Source: Cellulomonas sp. Leaf334
GTDB taxonomy: Bacteria > Actinomycetota > Actinomycetes > Actinomycetales > Cellulomonadaceae
Assembly (NCBI RefSeq): GCF_001424195.1
Contig: NZ_LMOO01000005.1
Coordinates: 758,653-822,652 of the forward strand
DNA: 64,000 nucleotides
Direction: 5' to 3'
Shown here: piece after piece, positions 43,159 to 51,303 of the stretch
How positions within the stretch are numbered: position 1 is the first letter of the stretch
Layout of the letters: each line of letters starts with the position of its first letter
Notes under the pieces: model-generated
The model's database searches: none
The model's input: the letters and a program-made list of their open reading frames with translations, nothing else
Told to the model about the DNA's origin: nothing
Position numbers and translations under genes: made by a program

Positions 43159-43644
43159 TCAGCCCGCGAAGGGCTTCGCGTCCGTGATCTTGACCTTGAT
43201 CTCACGCCCGTTCGGCGCGGTGTACGAGGTCGAGTCACCGATCTTGGTGCCGTTGATCGCCGCGCCGAGGGGCGACGTCGGCGAGAAGACCTCGATGTCG
43301 GAGGTCCCGGCGATCTCGCGGGAACCGAGCAGGAAGACCATCTCGTCGCCGGCCACGACGGCCGTCACGACCATGCCGGGCTCGACGACCCCGTCGTCCG
43401 GGGGCGTCCCGATCTGGACGTTGCGCAGCTTCTCCTTCAGCTCGCGGATGCGGGCGGCCTGCTTCGCCTGCTCCTCGCGAGCGGCGTGGTAGCCGCCGTT
43501 CTCCTTGAGGTCGCCCTCGTCGCGCGCAGCCGCGATCCGCTCGATGATCTCCGCGCTGCCCTCACCTTCGAGGTGGGCGAGCTCGGCCGTGAGGCGGTCG
43601 TAGGCCTCCTGGGTCAACCATGTGGCCGCAGTCGTATCGGTCAC
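43159..43644 (-). CDS. greA: Transcription elongation factor GreA
   Basis: A 161-residue factor that rescues backtracked RNA polymerase by stimulating transcript cleavage. The N-terminal coiled coil (WLTQEAYDRLTAELAHLEGE) holds the tip acids in RDEGDLKENGGYHAAREEQA, and the C-terminal FKBP-like domain ends IGDSTSYTAPNGREIKVKI. GTG 43644 has a strong AAAGGAG site; upstream in-frame sequence lacks GreA similarity. Upstream, 254 bp to the next gene hold a TATCCT (43845-43850) -10-like box and no ORF; the leader may therefore be about 200 nt. It converges on ilvA. Confidence 0.95.
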   Translation of the reverse strand: MTDTTAATWLTQEAYDRLTAELAHLEGEGSAEIIERIAAARDEGDLKENGGYHAAREEQAKQAARIRELKEKLRNVQIGTPPDDGVVEPGMVVTAVVAGDEMVFLLGSREIAGTSDIEVFSPTSPLGAAINGTKIGDSTSYTAPNGREIKVKITDAKPFAG

Positions 43645-43898
43645 GATCGCTCCTTTCCTGACGTACGTGTGTGCCGGACGGGCCGACGTCCGCGCTGCCC
43701 GGGGGGCCAGCGCTCGGCAGTCCGATCGGCCGGACGCATCCTGCGGACGCGTCCGGATAGCGGGTACTGAGGGGGTGCTCCGCCGTTCCCTCTCGGTCGG
43801 GTGGACCAGTGTCGGCGCCGGACCGGGGCGGCGTTGAAACGAACAGGATAGCAAGGTGGGGCCGACGGAACCGCGAGATCACCCGCTGAGCAGCCCGA

Positions 43899-44318
43899 TC
43901 AGGGCGTGGGGTCCTCGACCAGCTCGCACGACTCGACGATCCCGGTCACCGCGAGCTCGGTGGTCTGCACCGGGACGGTGACCCGGCGGGTGGCCGCGTC
44001 CGCGGGGCCGACCTCGACCGTGCGGACACCGACCTCGGCGTAGGACTCGGACAGCGCGGTGACCCGGCAGGTCACCGTCGCCTCCTTGGGCTTGGTCACC
44101 TCGAAGGTCACGTCGACCGCCTGGGGCCCCTCGACGTGGAAGCCCACGTCCTTGGTCGACACGGGCTTCCCCGCCATGGCGAGGCCGATCCAGACGACGA
44201 GGGCGAGCCCGACGACCGCGGCCACGACGATCCCGATGCGTCCGCGCCGCGCGGACCGCGCGGTCGGCTCGGGACCGTACCGACCGGCGGGCGGTCGGGT
44301 GGTGGGCGACTCGGTCAC
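43899..44318 (-). CDS. DUF4307 single-pass membrane protein
   Basis: A 139-residue protein with a Pro/Arg-rich cytoplasmic N-terminus (RPPAGRYGPEPTARSARRG), one transmembrane helix (about 29-50, IGIVVAAVVGLALVVWIGLAM) and an extracytoplasmic domain with two cysteines (VTCRVTAL, ESCELVEDPTP) that fits DUF4307. GTG 44318 follows GAGGAGC; the ORF's upstream ATG has no site. A homologue (Rv1081c) lies between greA and mca in Mycobacterium tuberculosis, the same order as here. Function unknown. The 145-bp gap to mca is a divergent promoter region. Confidence 0.85.
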   Translation of the reverse strand: MTESPTTRPPAGRYGPEPTARSARRGRIGIVVAAVVGLALVVWIGLAMAGKPVSTKDVGFHVEGPQAVDVTFEVTKPKEATVTCRVTALSESYAEVGVRTVEVGPADAATRRVTVPVQTTELAVTGIVESCELVEDPTP

Positions 44319-44463
44319 GGAGCTCCTCGTGCTGGTGGGGTGGCGCGACACGGGTGCCGCGTGAGCGATCATTGTCTCTCGTCCCACCACCCGCCCGTGC
44401 CGAGCGGACCGCGACCCTGCGGTCCCGGCGGGCCCTCGGCGGGCGACCGACGGGAGGCCCGAG

Positions 44464-45336
44464 GTGACCGGAGAGCGGCTGCGCCTGATGGCGGTGCACG
44501 CCCACCCCGACGACGAGTCGAGCAAGGGCGCCGCGACCACGGCGAGGTACGCGGCCGAGGGCGTCGACGTCCTCGTCGTGTCGTGCACTGGTGGGGAGCG
44601 CGGCGACGTGCTCAACCCGCAGCACCCCGCGGTCGAGGGCGGCCTGGACGGCATGCGGGAGTACCGCCGGCACGAGATGGCCGCCGCTGCGGCCGCGCTC
44701 GGGGTGCAGCACCGGTGGCTGGGCTTCGTCGACTCGGGGCTGCCCGAGGGCGACCCGTTGCCGCCGCTGCCGGAGGGCTGCTTCGCGCTCGTCCCGCTCG
44801 AGGAGGCGTCGGCCCCGCTGGTCGAGCTGGTCCGCGAGTTCCGGCCCCACGTGATCACCACGTACGACCCGTCGGGCGGCTACCCCCACCCCGACCACAT
44901 CATGTGCCACCGCGTCTCCGTGGAGGCGTTCGAGGCCGCCGGCAACCCCGAGCGCTACCGCGGGCACGGTGAGCCGTGGACGCCGTCGAAGCTGTACTAC
45001 AACCACGGCTTCTCAATGGCGCGGATGCGGGCCGTGCACGACGCGATCATCGCCGCCGGCCGGGAGTCGCCGTTCGGTGACTGGCTCGACTCGCGCCAGG
45101 CGCGGGAGATCCCCGAGCGCGAGGTGACCACCCGCATCGAGTGCTCGGCCTACTTCCCGCAGCGCGACGACGCCCTGCGCGCGCACGCCACGCAGATCGA
45201 CCCGGACGGCTTCTTCTTCGCGGTGCCGCGCGAGCTCGAGATCGCCCAGTGGCCGACGGAGGAGTACGAGCTGGCGTCGTCGCACGTGCCGGTGTCGCTG
45301 CCGGAGGACGACCTGTTCGCCGGGCTGCGCGGATGA
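44464..45336 (+). CDS. mca: Mycothiol S-conjugate amidase
   Basis: A 290-residue zinc amidase that splits mycothiol conjugates of drugs and electrophiles into a mercapturic acid and GlcN-Ins. The LmbE-like zinc motif is [11 protein letters not shown] near the start (about 10-20), with the third ligand in [13 protein letters not shown] (about 140-150). [16 protein letters not shown] and [10 protein letters not shown] fit Mca rather than the related deacetylase MshB. GTG 44464 has GGGAGG. Its presence fixes the organism as a mycothiol-producing actinobacterium. The next two genes overlap by ATGA junctions, forming an operon. Confidence 0.93.
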   Translation: MTGERLRLMAVHAHPDDESSKGAATTARYAAEGVDVLVVSCTGGERGDVLNPQHPAVEGGLDGMREYRRHEMAAAAAALGVQHRWLGFVDSGLPEGDPLPPLPEGCFALVPLEEASAPLVELVREFRPHVITTYDPSGGYPHPDHIMCHRVSVEAFEAAGNPERYRGHGEPWTPSKLYYNHGFSMARMRAVHDAIIAAGRESPFGDWLDSRQAREIPEREVTTRIECSAYFPQRDDALRAHATQIDPDGFFFAVPRELEIAQWPTEEYELASSHVPVSLPEDDLFAGLRG

Positions 45337-45701
45337 TCGGCACCCTGCTCCTCGTCGCACCGAGCCCGTCGCCGACGGACGTCACGATCGACGGCACACC
45401 GCTGGGCTCCCCGGGGTTCCTCGGCTTCGTGTTCACGTTCGCGCTCGCGGTCGCCGTCGTCTTCCTGTTCCTGTCGCTCACCAAGCAGCTGCGGATCGTC
45501 GACCGCCGAGCGAAGACGCTGGGGCTCGACGACGAGGACGACCGCGCGGCCGGTCCGCACGCGGACCTCGGGCTGGTCGACGCCGGCGCCGGTGGGCCGG
45601 ACCCCGAGGTCGACGCGGACGTCGAGGTCGCACCCCGGGACGTCCTGCCCGACGACCAGCCGCCCCGGAGCACGCCGGACGACCCGAGCGCCTCCCGATG
45701 A
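45333..45701 (+). CDS. Small hypothetical membrane protein
   Basis: A 122-residue protein. ATG 45333 overlaps the mca stop by 4 nt. One hydrophobic helix (about 29-49, [21 protein letters not shown]) follows a short extracytoplasmic N-terminus, and a charged Asp/Pro-rich tail ([14 protein letters not shown] onward) makes up the rest. I recognise no domain. A small hypothetical gene (Rv1083) also follows mca in Mycobacterium tuberculosis, so this is likely a conserved companion of Mca. Its stop overlaps the nitrilase-like gene by 4 nt. Confidence 0.75.
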   Translation: MIGTLLLVAPSPSPTDVTIDGTPLGSPGFLGFVFTFALAVAVVFLFLSLTKQLRIVDRRAKTLGLDDEDDRAAGPHADLGLVDAGAGGPDPEVDADVEVAPRDVLPDDQPPRSTPDDPSASR

Positions 45702-46531
45702 GTCCCGCGCCCCAGCCGCCGCAGCGTCCGTCCGTGCGGGTGACGGTGGCGCAGCTGCAGGTCAGTGACGACCACACGGCCAACCGCGAGGTCGTCGAGG
45801 ACGCGTTCCAGACGGCGTCCCGGGCGAGCGCCGACGTGCTGGTGCTGCCGGAGTACGCCTCCGGGTTCGACCCTCGTGGTGTCGGCGTCGAGCATGCGGA
45901 GCCGCTCGACGGCCCGTTCGTGACGATGCTCCGCACGCGCGCGAGGGCGACGGGTGTGGCGGTGCTGGCAGGGACGACCCTCCCTGCGGACGGCGACGAC
46001 CCGCGTGCGGTGAACGCGGTCGTGGCCGTCGACGGGTCCGGTGCACTGGTCGGCGTCTACCGCAAGGTGCACCTGTACGACGCGTTCGGGCAGCGGGAGT
46101 CGGACCGGCTGGTGCCGGGTCCGTCGGACGCGCCGCCCCTCGTGCTCGAGGTGGGCGGCCTGACGTTCGGGGTGCTGACCTGCTACGACCTGCGGTTCCC
46201 GGAGTCGGCGCGCCGGCTGGTCGACGCGGGTGCACAGGTGCTCGTGGTCCCTGCCGCGTGGGCGTCCGGCGAGCTGAAGGCGATGCACTGGCGGACGCTG
46301 GCCATCGCCCGGGCCATCGAGAACACCGCCGCGGTGGTCGCCGTCGGGCAGGCCGGCCGGGGTGTCGTCGGGCGCTCGCTCGTGGTGGCGCCCGACGGGG
46401 TCGTCGGCCTGGAGATGGACGCCGAGCCGCAGGTGCGGACGGTCGATGTGGACGGTGCGGCGCTGCTGCGCGTCCGGGAGCAGAACCCGTCGCTGGGCAA
46501 CCGGCGCTACGCGGTCGTCCCTGTCGTCTGA
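45698..46531 (+). CDS. Carbon-nitrogen hydrolase (nitrilase superfamily)
   Basis: A 277-residue amidase-fold enzyme. The Glu-Lys-Cys triad is clear: Glu in VLVLPEYASGFD (about 51), Lys in VGVYRKVHLYD (about 117), Cys in GVLTCYDLRFPE (about 157). The family includes omega-amidases that hydrolyse 2-oxoglutaramate or deaminated glutathione-like metabolites, and many members of unknown substrate. It is the last gene of the mca operon (ATGA overlap), so cleavage of thiol-derived amides is a plausible but unproven role. It converges on the hemolysin III gene with a 4-nt gap. Confidence 0.85.
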   Translation: MSPAPQPPQRPSVRVTVAQLQVSDDHTANREVVEDAFQTASRASADVLVLPEYASGFDPRGVGVEHAEPLDGPFVTMLRTRARATGVAVLAGTTLPADGDDPRAVNAVVAVDGSGALVGVYRKVHLYDAFGQRESDRLVPGPSDAPPLVLEVGGLTFGVLTCYDLRFPESARRLVDAGAQVLVVPAAWASGELKAMHWRTLAIARAIENTAAVVAVGQAGRGVVGRSLVVAPDGVVGLEMDAEPQVRTVDVDGAALLRVREQNPSLGNRRYAVVPVV

Positions 46532-46535
46532 GCCG

Positions 46536-47270
46536 TCAGGCGGACCCGTACGACGCCAGGGACACGGCGACGTAGTGGCAGCCGTACCCGACCACCGTCA
46601 GCACGTGGAAGATCTCGTGGAACCCGAACCAGCGGGGGCTCGGGTTGGGCCACTTGGTGCCGTACACCACCGCGCCGAGCGTGTACGCGAGGCCGCCGCC
46701 GGCGATGAGCAGGACGATCGCGAGGCCGCCGGACCGGTAGAAGTCCGGGAAGAACCAGACCGCGACCCAGCCGAGCGCCACGTACACCGGGACGTAGACC
46801 CAGCGGGGCGCGCCGAGCCAGAACACGCGCGCGAGCAGGCCGACGATCGCGCCCGACCAGACGACGATCAGCAGCGTGCGGGCGGTGTCGGCGGGCAGCA
46901 GCAGCAACGTCAGGGGCGTATAGGTGCCGGCGATGATGAGGAAGATGTTCGTGTGGTCGAGCCGGCGCAGGACCCCGGCGACCTTGGGCGACCAGTGGCC
47001 CCGGTGGTAGACCGCGCTGGTGCCGAAGAGCATGACGGCGGTGACGCCGAAGACGGCGGTGGACCACTTGGCGAGCGGCGTCGGCGACAGGACGACCAGC
47101 ACGACCGACGCGACGAGCACGAACGGGGTCACGCCGGCGTGGATCCAGCCCCGCAGGTGCGGCTTCACGCTCTCGGCGACCCGCTCGACCAGTCCCTCGT
47201 GCTCGACCTCGGGCGACGCCGGGGCCGGTGCGCCCGGCTGTCCGGGGGCGGGCGCGGGGGAGGAGCTCAT
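46536..47270 (-). CDS. Hemolysin III (PAQR/TrhA) family membrane protein
   Basis: A 244-residue integral membrane protein with seven helices. The PAQR metal-site residues are present: GTSAVYHRGHW, RRLDHTNIFLIIAGTYTP (Asp-His-Thr), and FGFHEIFHVLTVVGYGCHYV near the end, with the Ser/His/Asp set expected for a Zn-dependent ceramidase-like fold. The name hemolysin III is historical; bacterial members help membrane energy or lipid homeostasis. An orthologue (Rv1085c) occurs near mca in Mycobacterium tuberculosis. Tandem TACG-N4-CGTA boxes in the promoter indicate a dedicated regulator. Confidence 0.9.
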   Translation of the reverse strand: MSSSPAPAPGQPGAPAPASPEVEHEGLVERVAESVKPHLRGWIHAGVTPFVLVASVVLVVLSPTPLAKWSTAVFGVTAVMLFGTSAVYHRGHWSPKVAGVLRRLDHTNIFLIIAGTYTPLTLLLLPADTARTLLIVVWSGAIVGLLARVFWLGAPRWVYVPVYVALGWVAVWFFPDFYRSGGLAIVLLIAGGGLAYTLGAVVYGTKWPNPSPRWFGFHEIFHVLTVVGYGCHYVAVSLASYGSA

Positions 47271-47291
47271 GGACCGGACTCGATTCGTCAG

Positions 47292-47326
47292 CGGGAACCT
47301 ACGACACCGTAGGTTACGACAGCGTA
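47292..47326 (-). promoter_or_regulatory. Tandem TACG-N4-CGTA operator before the hemolysin III gene
   Basis: TACGACACCGTA (47300-47311) and TACGACAGCGTA (47315-47326) are near-identical half-palindromes spaced 15 bp start to start; the first extends to AACCTACG-ACAC-CGTAGGTT (20 bp). The boxes lie 30-56 nt upstream of the ATG and probably overlap a promoter. Such sites are typical of TetR-type regulators of membrane-lipid genes; no such regulator is adjacent. Confidence 0.65.
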
Positions 47327-47521
47327 GGTAAGGTGTCGACCACGCCGTGGGCGATGTGACGCGGTCGACGCGACAGCATCGAAACTACCCCGCGCCGGCC
47401 CACCGGCGGGAGCTGTGAAGGTCCCGTGCGCTGACGTCCCACGGGCAGGGGACCGGGTCCGCCGAGCGCCCCCGGCGAGTACGGTGAGCGAGTTCCCGTC
47501 GCCTGGACCGAAGGAGTGCGC

Positions 47522-48283
47522 GTGCGTCTGCCCCACCCGCTCTACGGGCTGTACGAGCGTCGGCTGGCGGCGTCGCTCCCGGAGGACGGACTGCCCCGCC
47601 ACGTCGGCGTCATCCTCGACGGCAACCGCCGGTGGGCACGCAGCGTGGGGGAGTCCACCCGGCACGGGCACCAGGCGGGCGCGGACAAGATCGCCGACCT
47701 GCTCGAGTGGAGCGAGGACATCGGGGTCGAGGTCGTCACGCTCTGGATGCTGTCCACGGACAACCTCGCCCGCAGCGCCGACGAGCTCGAGCCGCTGCTG
47801 CGGATCATCGAGGACGCCGTGGCGGCACTCGCGGCCACCGGCCGGTGGCGGATCCAGGCCGTCGGGGCGCTCGAGCTGCTGCCCGAGCAGACTGTGCGGG
47901 CCCTCGTGGCCGCGCAGGACGCGACGGCCCTGGTCGTCGGCCTGCACGTGAACGTGGCGGTCGGCTACGGCGGGCGCAAGGAGATCGCCGACGCCGTGAA
48001 GTCGTTCCTGCGGGAGCACGCCGACGCCGGCTCGAGCCTGGACGAGCTCGCCGAGGCGTTCGACGTCGAGCACATCGCCGAGCACCTGTACACGAAGGGG
48101 CAGCCGGACCCCGAGCTCGTGATCCGTACGTCGGGGGAGCAGCGGCTCGGCGGGTTCCTGCTCTGGCAGAGCGCGCACTCGGAGTTCTACTTCTGCGAGG
48201 CGTACTGGCCCGACTTCCGACGTGTCGACTTCCTGCGCGCGGTGCGCGCGTACGCCGCGCGGGAGCGCCGCGGCGGACGCTGA
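47522..48283 (+). CDS. cis-prenyltransferase (Z-farnesyl diphosphate/UPP synthase family)
   Basis: A 253-residue enzyme adding isopentenyl units in cis configuration to allylic diphosphates for polyprenyl carrier lipids. Motifs: GVILDGNRRWAR (catalytic Asp near residue 32), LWMLSTDNLARS, VRTSGEQRLGGFLLWQSAHSEF (given by first residues near 197) and FCEAYWPDF. A GTG at 47516 overlaps the AAGGAG site, so I chose GTG 47522, 5 nt after it. The size and the hemolysin III neighbour fit the short-chain Rv1086-type Z-FPP synthase rather than the long UppS, but product length cannot be read safely. Confidence 0.88.
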   Translation: MRLPHPLYGLYERRLAASLPEDGLPRHVGVILDGNRRWARSVGESTRHGHQAGADKIADLLEWSEDIGVEVVTLWMLSTDNLARSADELEPLLRIIEDAVAALAATGRWRIQAVGALELLPEQTVRALVAAQDATALVVGLHVNVAVGYGGRKEIADAVKSFLREHADAGSSLDELAEAFDVEHIAEHLYTKGQPDPELVIRTSGEQRLGGFLLWQSAHSEFYFCEAYWPDFRRVDFLRAVRAYAARERRGGR

Positions 48284-48658
48284 CGCCGTCCGGGTTAATT
48301 CTGCGGACGCCTGTCCAGGTCCCCCGGGGCCGATCTGCGGCTCCCACCTGCGGCTCTGCGGCGAGCCGGCCGTCGGGGCCGCGAAACGTCAGATGAACGG
48401 CGTGTAACACCTTCGCGTGCCTCCCCGTGGCGGCGTCCCGACGGGCTTATGTTCCGCCGTAGAGGACAGCGACCGCCGTCCCCGGGAGGCCAGCCCATGG
48501 AGCATCCGCTCCGGGAGGAGGGCCGGATCCGGCCCTCTGTTCCTGGAGGGGCCGACCGCCCCCGTCCCGTCGCCGTACGTCGGTGCGTGGTCCTGCTCTG
48601 GCAGGACGCCGGTGTCCGGTGCCCGTCTCGGCGCACCTAGCGCCAGAGGGAGCCTGCC
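48284..48658 (+). other. 375-bp leader before phoH with several hairpins
   Basis: A long gap between the cis-prenyltransferase and phoH genes. It holds a perfect palindrome GAGGGCCGGATCCGGCCCTC (48518-48537), a 7-bp hairpin GTCCTGC-TCTG-GCAGGAC (48590-48607) and GTCCG/CGGAC near 48287-48305. It also contains TAACAC and TTATGT -10-like segments. The structure suggests an RNA leader, and a 47-codon ORF with a good ribosome-binding site lies inside it. I do not recognise a known riboswitch. The region may hold a promoter plus regulatory leader for phoH. Confidence 0.45.
48497..48640 (+). CDS. Possible small ORF upstream of phoH (47 aa)
   Basis: ATG 48497 follows GGGAGG by 7 nt and opens a 47-codon frame with two cysteines (VRRCVVLLWQDAGVRCPSRRT at the end) that stops 18 nt before the phoH GTG. 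Arg/Pro content is high, as in many chance frames at this GC content, so coding is uncertain. In mycobacteria a short antitoxin gene (phoAT) precedes phoH2, so this is worth checking, but I see no sequence resemblance I can claim. Confidence 0.3.
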   Translation: MEHPLREEGRIRPSVPGGADRPRPVAVRRCVVLLWQDAGVRCPSRRT

Positions 48659-50038
48659 GTGGTCAGCAAGGCGCAGCTCGACCCCCAGTCGACGACCCCC
48701 GTCACCGTGACTGATGGCCGCAAGACCCACGTGCTCGACACCTCGGTGCTCCTCTCGGACCCGCGGGCGATCCTGCGGTTCGCGGAGCACGACGTGGTCC
48801 TCCCTGTCGTCGTCATCACGGAGCTGGAGGCCAAGCGGCACCACGCCGAGCTCGGGTACTTCGCCCGGTCCGCCCTGCGGATGCTGGACGACCTGCGCAT
48901 CGAGCACGGCCGCCTCGACATCCCGATCCCCCTCGGCGACGACGGCGGCACCCTGCGGGTCGAGCTGAACCACACCGATCCCAGCGCCCTGCCCGACGGT
49001 TTCCGGCTCGGCGACAACGACAGCCGGATCCTCGCCGTCGCGGCCAACCTCTCGGCCGAGGGGCGCGACGTCGTGGTCGTCTCGAAGGACCTGCCCATGC
49101 GCGTGAAGGCGTCGGCGGTGGGGCTGACCGCGGAGGAGTACCGCGCGGAGCTCGCGGTCGACTCCGGGTGGACCGGGATGGACGCCCTGGACCTGGCCGA
49201 GCAGCAGATGGCGGCCCTGTGGGAGCACGAGTCGGTGCCGCTCGCGGAGGTGGCGACCGGTTTCGGCGGGGGGAGCCAGAACCCCAACGACATGCTCTGC
49301 CACACCGGTGTCGTGCTGCACAGCCCTCGCGGGTCCGCTCTCGGGCGGGTCACCGCGGACAAGCACGTCCAGCTCGTCCGGGGCGACCAGGACGTGTTCG
49401 GCCTGCACGGACGCAGCGCGGAGCAGCGGATCGCGATCGACCTGCTGCTCGACGAGGAGATCGGCATCGTCTCGCTCGGCGGGCGCGCCGGGACCGGCAA
49501 GTCGGCGCTCGCGCTGTGCGCGGGGCTGGAGGCCGTGCTGGAGCGCCGGCAGCACCGCAAGGTCATGGTGTTCCGGCCCTTGTACGCGGTCGGTGGCCAG
49601 GACCTGGGCTACCTGCCGGGGAGCGCGGACGAGAAGATGAACCCGTGGGCGCAGGCCGTCTTCGACACCCTGGGGGCGCTCGTCTCCAAGGAGGTCGTCG
49701 AGGAGATCATGGACCGCGACATCCTCGAGGTGCTGCCGCTCACCCACATCCGCGGGCGCTCGCTGCACGACGCGTTCGTGATCGTCGACGAGGCCCAGTC
49801 CCTCGAGCGCAACGTCCTGCTGACCGTGCTGTCGCGCATCGGGCAGAGCTCGCGCGTGGTCCTCACGCACGACGTGGCACAGCGCGACAACCTGCGGGTG
49901 GGCCGGCACGACGGGGTCGCCGCCGTGATCGAGGCGCTCAAGGGCCACCCGCTGTTCGCGCACATCACGCTGACGCGCTCGGAGCGCTCACCTGTCGCCG
50001 CCCTGGTGACCGAGCTGCTGGAGAGCATCGAGGTCTGA
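48659..50038 (+). CDS. phoH2: PhoH2-type PIN-PhoH protein
   Basis: A 459-residue protein with two domains. Residues about 20-150 form a PIN RNase domain with its acidic residues ([40 protein letters not shown]). Residues about 255-450 are the PhoH ATPase: Walker [15 protein letters not shown] (about 274), Walker [17 protein letters not shown], and the motif [19 protein letters not shown]. Family members unwind and cut RNA in an ATP-dependent way, and mycobacterial PhoH2 forms a toxin-antitoxin pair. GTG 48659 follows GAGGGAG. Separated from the MarR gene by a terminator. Confidence 0.92.
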   Translation: MVSKAQLDPQSTTPVTVTDGRKTHVLDTSVLLSDPRAILRFAEHDVVLPVVVITELEAKRHHAELGYFARSALRMLDDLRIEHGRLDIPIPLGDDGGTLRVELNHTDPSALPDGFRLGDNDSRILAVAANLSAEGRDVVVVSKDLPMRVKASAVGLTAEEYRAELAVDSGWTGMDALDLAEQQMAALWEHESVPLAEVATGFGGGSQNPNDMLCHTGVVLHSPRGSALGRVTADKHVQLVRGDQDVFGLHGRSAEQRIAIDLLLDEEIGIVSLGGRAGTGKSALALCAGLEAVLERRQHRKVMVFRPLYAVGGQDLGYLPGSADEKMNPWAQAVFDTLGALVSKEVVEEIMDRDILEVLPLTHIRGRSLHDAFVIVDEAQSLERNVLLTVLSRIGQSSRVVLTHDVAQRDNLRVGRHDGVAAVIEALKGHPLFAHITLTRSERSPVAALVTELLESIEV

Positions 50039-50049
50039 GGCGCCGTCGG

Positions 50050-50082
50050 ACGCCCGGGCACCCGCAGCGGGGGCCCGGGCGT
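50050..50082 (+). terminator. 10-bp stem-loop terminator after phoH
   Basis: ACGCCCGGGC (50050-50059) pairs with GCCCGGGCGT (50073-50082), the loop containing CCC-GCAGC-GGG for extra pairing, followed by TTCTG. It is 11 nt after the phoH stop and 29 nt before the convergent MarR stop. Confidence 0.75.
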
Positions 50083-50110
50083 TCTGCTGCGCCAGGGCGA
50101 GGTCCCGTGG

Positions 50111-50623
50111 TCAGTGGTCGGTGCCGTGCCCGTCGTGGTCGTGCCCGTGGTGGTCGTGCCCGTCGTACCCTCCGTGCCCCGCGTCGAGCTCCCGGACCAG
50201 CGCGCCGAGCCCGATGCCGAGCGCGCGCCGTTCGTCGGGGCTCAGCCGCCCGAGCAGCCGGCCGTGGTGCTCGCTCAGATCGGCACCCACCCGCTCGGCG
50301 ACGTCCAGCCCGGCGGCGGTCAGCTGCAGCCGGTACAGGCGACGGTCGTCGGCGTCACGCTCGCGACTGAGCCAGCCGCGGTCCACCATGCCCGCGGCGA
50401 GGCGACTGACCGTGCTCTTCTCGAGCCCGAGCCGGGCGGCCAGCTCCTGCTGGGACAGCTCCCCCGCCTCGACCAGCTCGCCGAGCGCGAAGGTCTCCGA
50501 CACGGACAGCCGGATGCCGGCGTGCTCGTGGGGCCGCTGGACCGACTCGAGGAAGCCGCTCGAGCGCACGATCTGCTGGATGAAGCGGCGCAGCGCGTCG
50601 TCAGGGAAGGTTGTGTTCTGCAA
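50111..50623 (-). CDS. MarR-family regulator with His-rich C-terminal tail
   Basis: A 170-residue regulator. The winged helix is clear: LSQQELAARLGLEKSTVSRLAAGM, then DRGWLSRERDADDRRLYRL (wing), and a dimerisation helix. The last 21 residues are His/Asp/Gly-rich with HGGYDGHDHHGHDHDGHG, an unusual metal-binding-like tail. The start is TTG 50623, without a ribosome-binding site; it may be leaderless or the true start may lie elsewhere. It diverges from a methyltransferase gene whose N-terminus is also His-rich. Two matching palindromes in the 58-bp gap are probable operators. Metal or metal-complex sensing is inference. Confidence 0.8.
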   Translation of the reverse strand: MQNTTFPDDALRRFIQQIVRSSGFLESVQRPHEHAGIRLSVSETFALGELVEAGELSQQELAARLGLEKSTVSRLAAGMVDRGWLSRERDADDRRLYRLQLTAAGLDVAERVGADLSEHHGRLLGRLSPDERRALGIGLGALVRELDAGHGGYDGHDHHGHDHDGHGTDH

Positions 50624-50665
50624 CTGTTTCGCCTACTGTCGCCGTAAGAGTTGTGACGTACAACT
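50609..50665. promoter_or_regulatory. Two MarR-type operators in the divergent promoter
   Basis: GGTTGTGTTCTGCAACT (50609-50625) and AGTTGTGACGTACAACT (50649-50665) share the pattern GTTGT-N5-(A/G)CAACT. The second is a perfect palindrome over AGTTGT/ACAACT; the first overlaps the MarR start codon. Their 40-bp centre spacing puts them on nearly the same helix face. The methyltransferase gene has a GGGGAG site at 50670-50675 and ATG 50682. Confidence 0.75.
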
Positions 50666-50681
50666 GTAGGGGAGATCGTTC

Positions 50682-51296
50682 ATGACCGACACCGAGCACC
50701 ACCACGGGCGTGGGCGCCTGCACGGCCACCTGACCCCCCACGGCCACGGGATGGGCCCCATGAACGACCCGGCGCGGTACGCGCGCGTCTCCGGTCGCCT
50801 GTCGGGCCGGCTCTACCGGCGCGTCGCCCGCGACGTCGCTGCCCTCCGGCTCCCCGACGGGGCGCGCGTGCTCGACGTCGGCACCGGCCCCGGGAGCGTG
50901 CCGCGCCTCATCGCGGGGGCCGCGCCCGGGCTCCGGGTCGACGGGATCGACCTCGCGCCCGAGATGATCGCCTGGGCGCAGCAGACCGTCACGCCAGGCG
51001 TCACCTACACCGTCGCCGACGCCGCCGCGCTGCCGTTCCCCGACGCCACGTTCGACGTCGTCGTCTCCAGCCTCAGCCAGCACCACTGGGCCGACCCGGT
51101 CGCCGGTCTGCGGGAGATCCGCCGCGTGCTGCGCCCCGGCGGCCAGGCGTGGGTGTACGACATGCGGTGGGCGCTCCCGGAGACGAGCACCGTGTCCGCG
51201 GGGCTCGGCGCCGGGACGTCCGTCGTGCGCGAGCGGCGGCTCGCCCGGACCTCGTGGCTGAACCCCGTCGGGCGCCTCGTGCTGCGTCCCGCCTGA
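50682..51296 (+). CDS. Class I SAM-dependent methyltransferase with His-rich N-terminus
   Basis: A 204-residue protein. The first 27 residues are unusual, TEHHHGRGRLHGHLTPHGHG, with seven histidines. The Rossmann methyltransferase follows: motif I LDVGTGPGSVPRL (about 64-75), acidic DGIDLAPEM, VADAAALPFPDATFDVVVSS and ALPFPD-region motif II/III, then GLREIRRVLRPGGQAWVYDM. Substrate unknown; the small length and His-rich start suggest a metal-binding or metalloid-related target, which is only inference. The partner MarR-type gene also has a His-rich tail, so the pair likely responds to the same metal or compound. Confidence 0.8.
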   Translation: MTDTEHHHGRGRLHGHLTPHGHGMGPMNDPARYARVSGRLSGRLYRRVARDVAALRLPDGARVLDVGTGPGSVPRLIAGAAPGLRVDGIDLAPEMIAWAQQTVTPGVTYTVADAAALPFPDATFDVVVSSLSQHHWADPVAGLREIRRVLRPGGQAWVYDMRWALPETSTVSAGLGAGTSVVRERRLARTSWLNPVGRLVLRPA

Positions 51297-51303
51297 CCGG
51301 CCG

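Noticed and set aside
48389-49963. 524-codon minus-strand frame opposite phoH
   Set aside because: It is Arg/Val-rich with no motif and is antisense to a clear PIN-PhoH gene.
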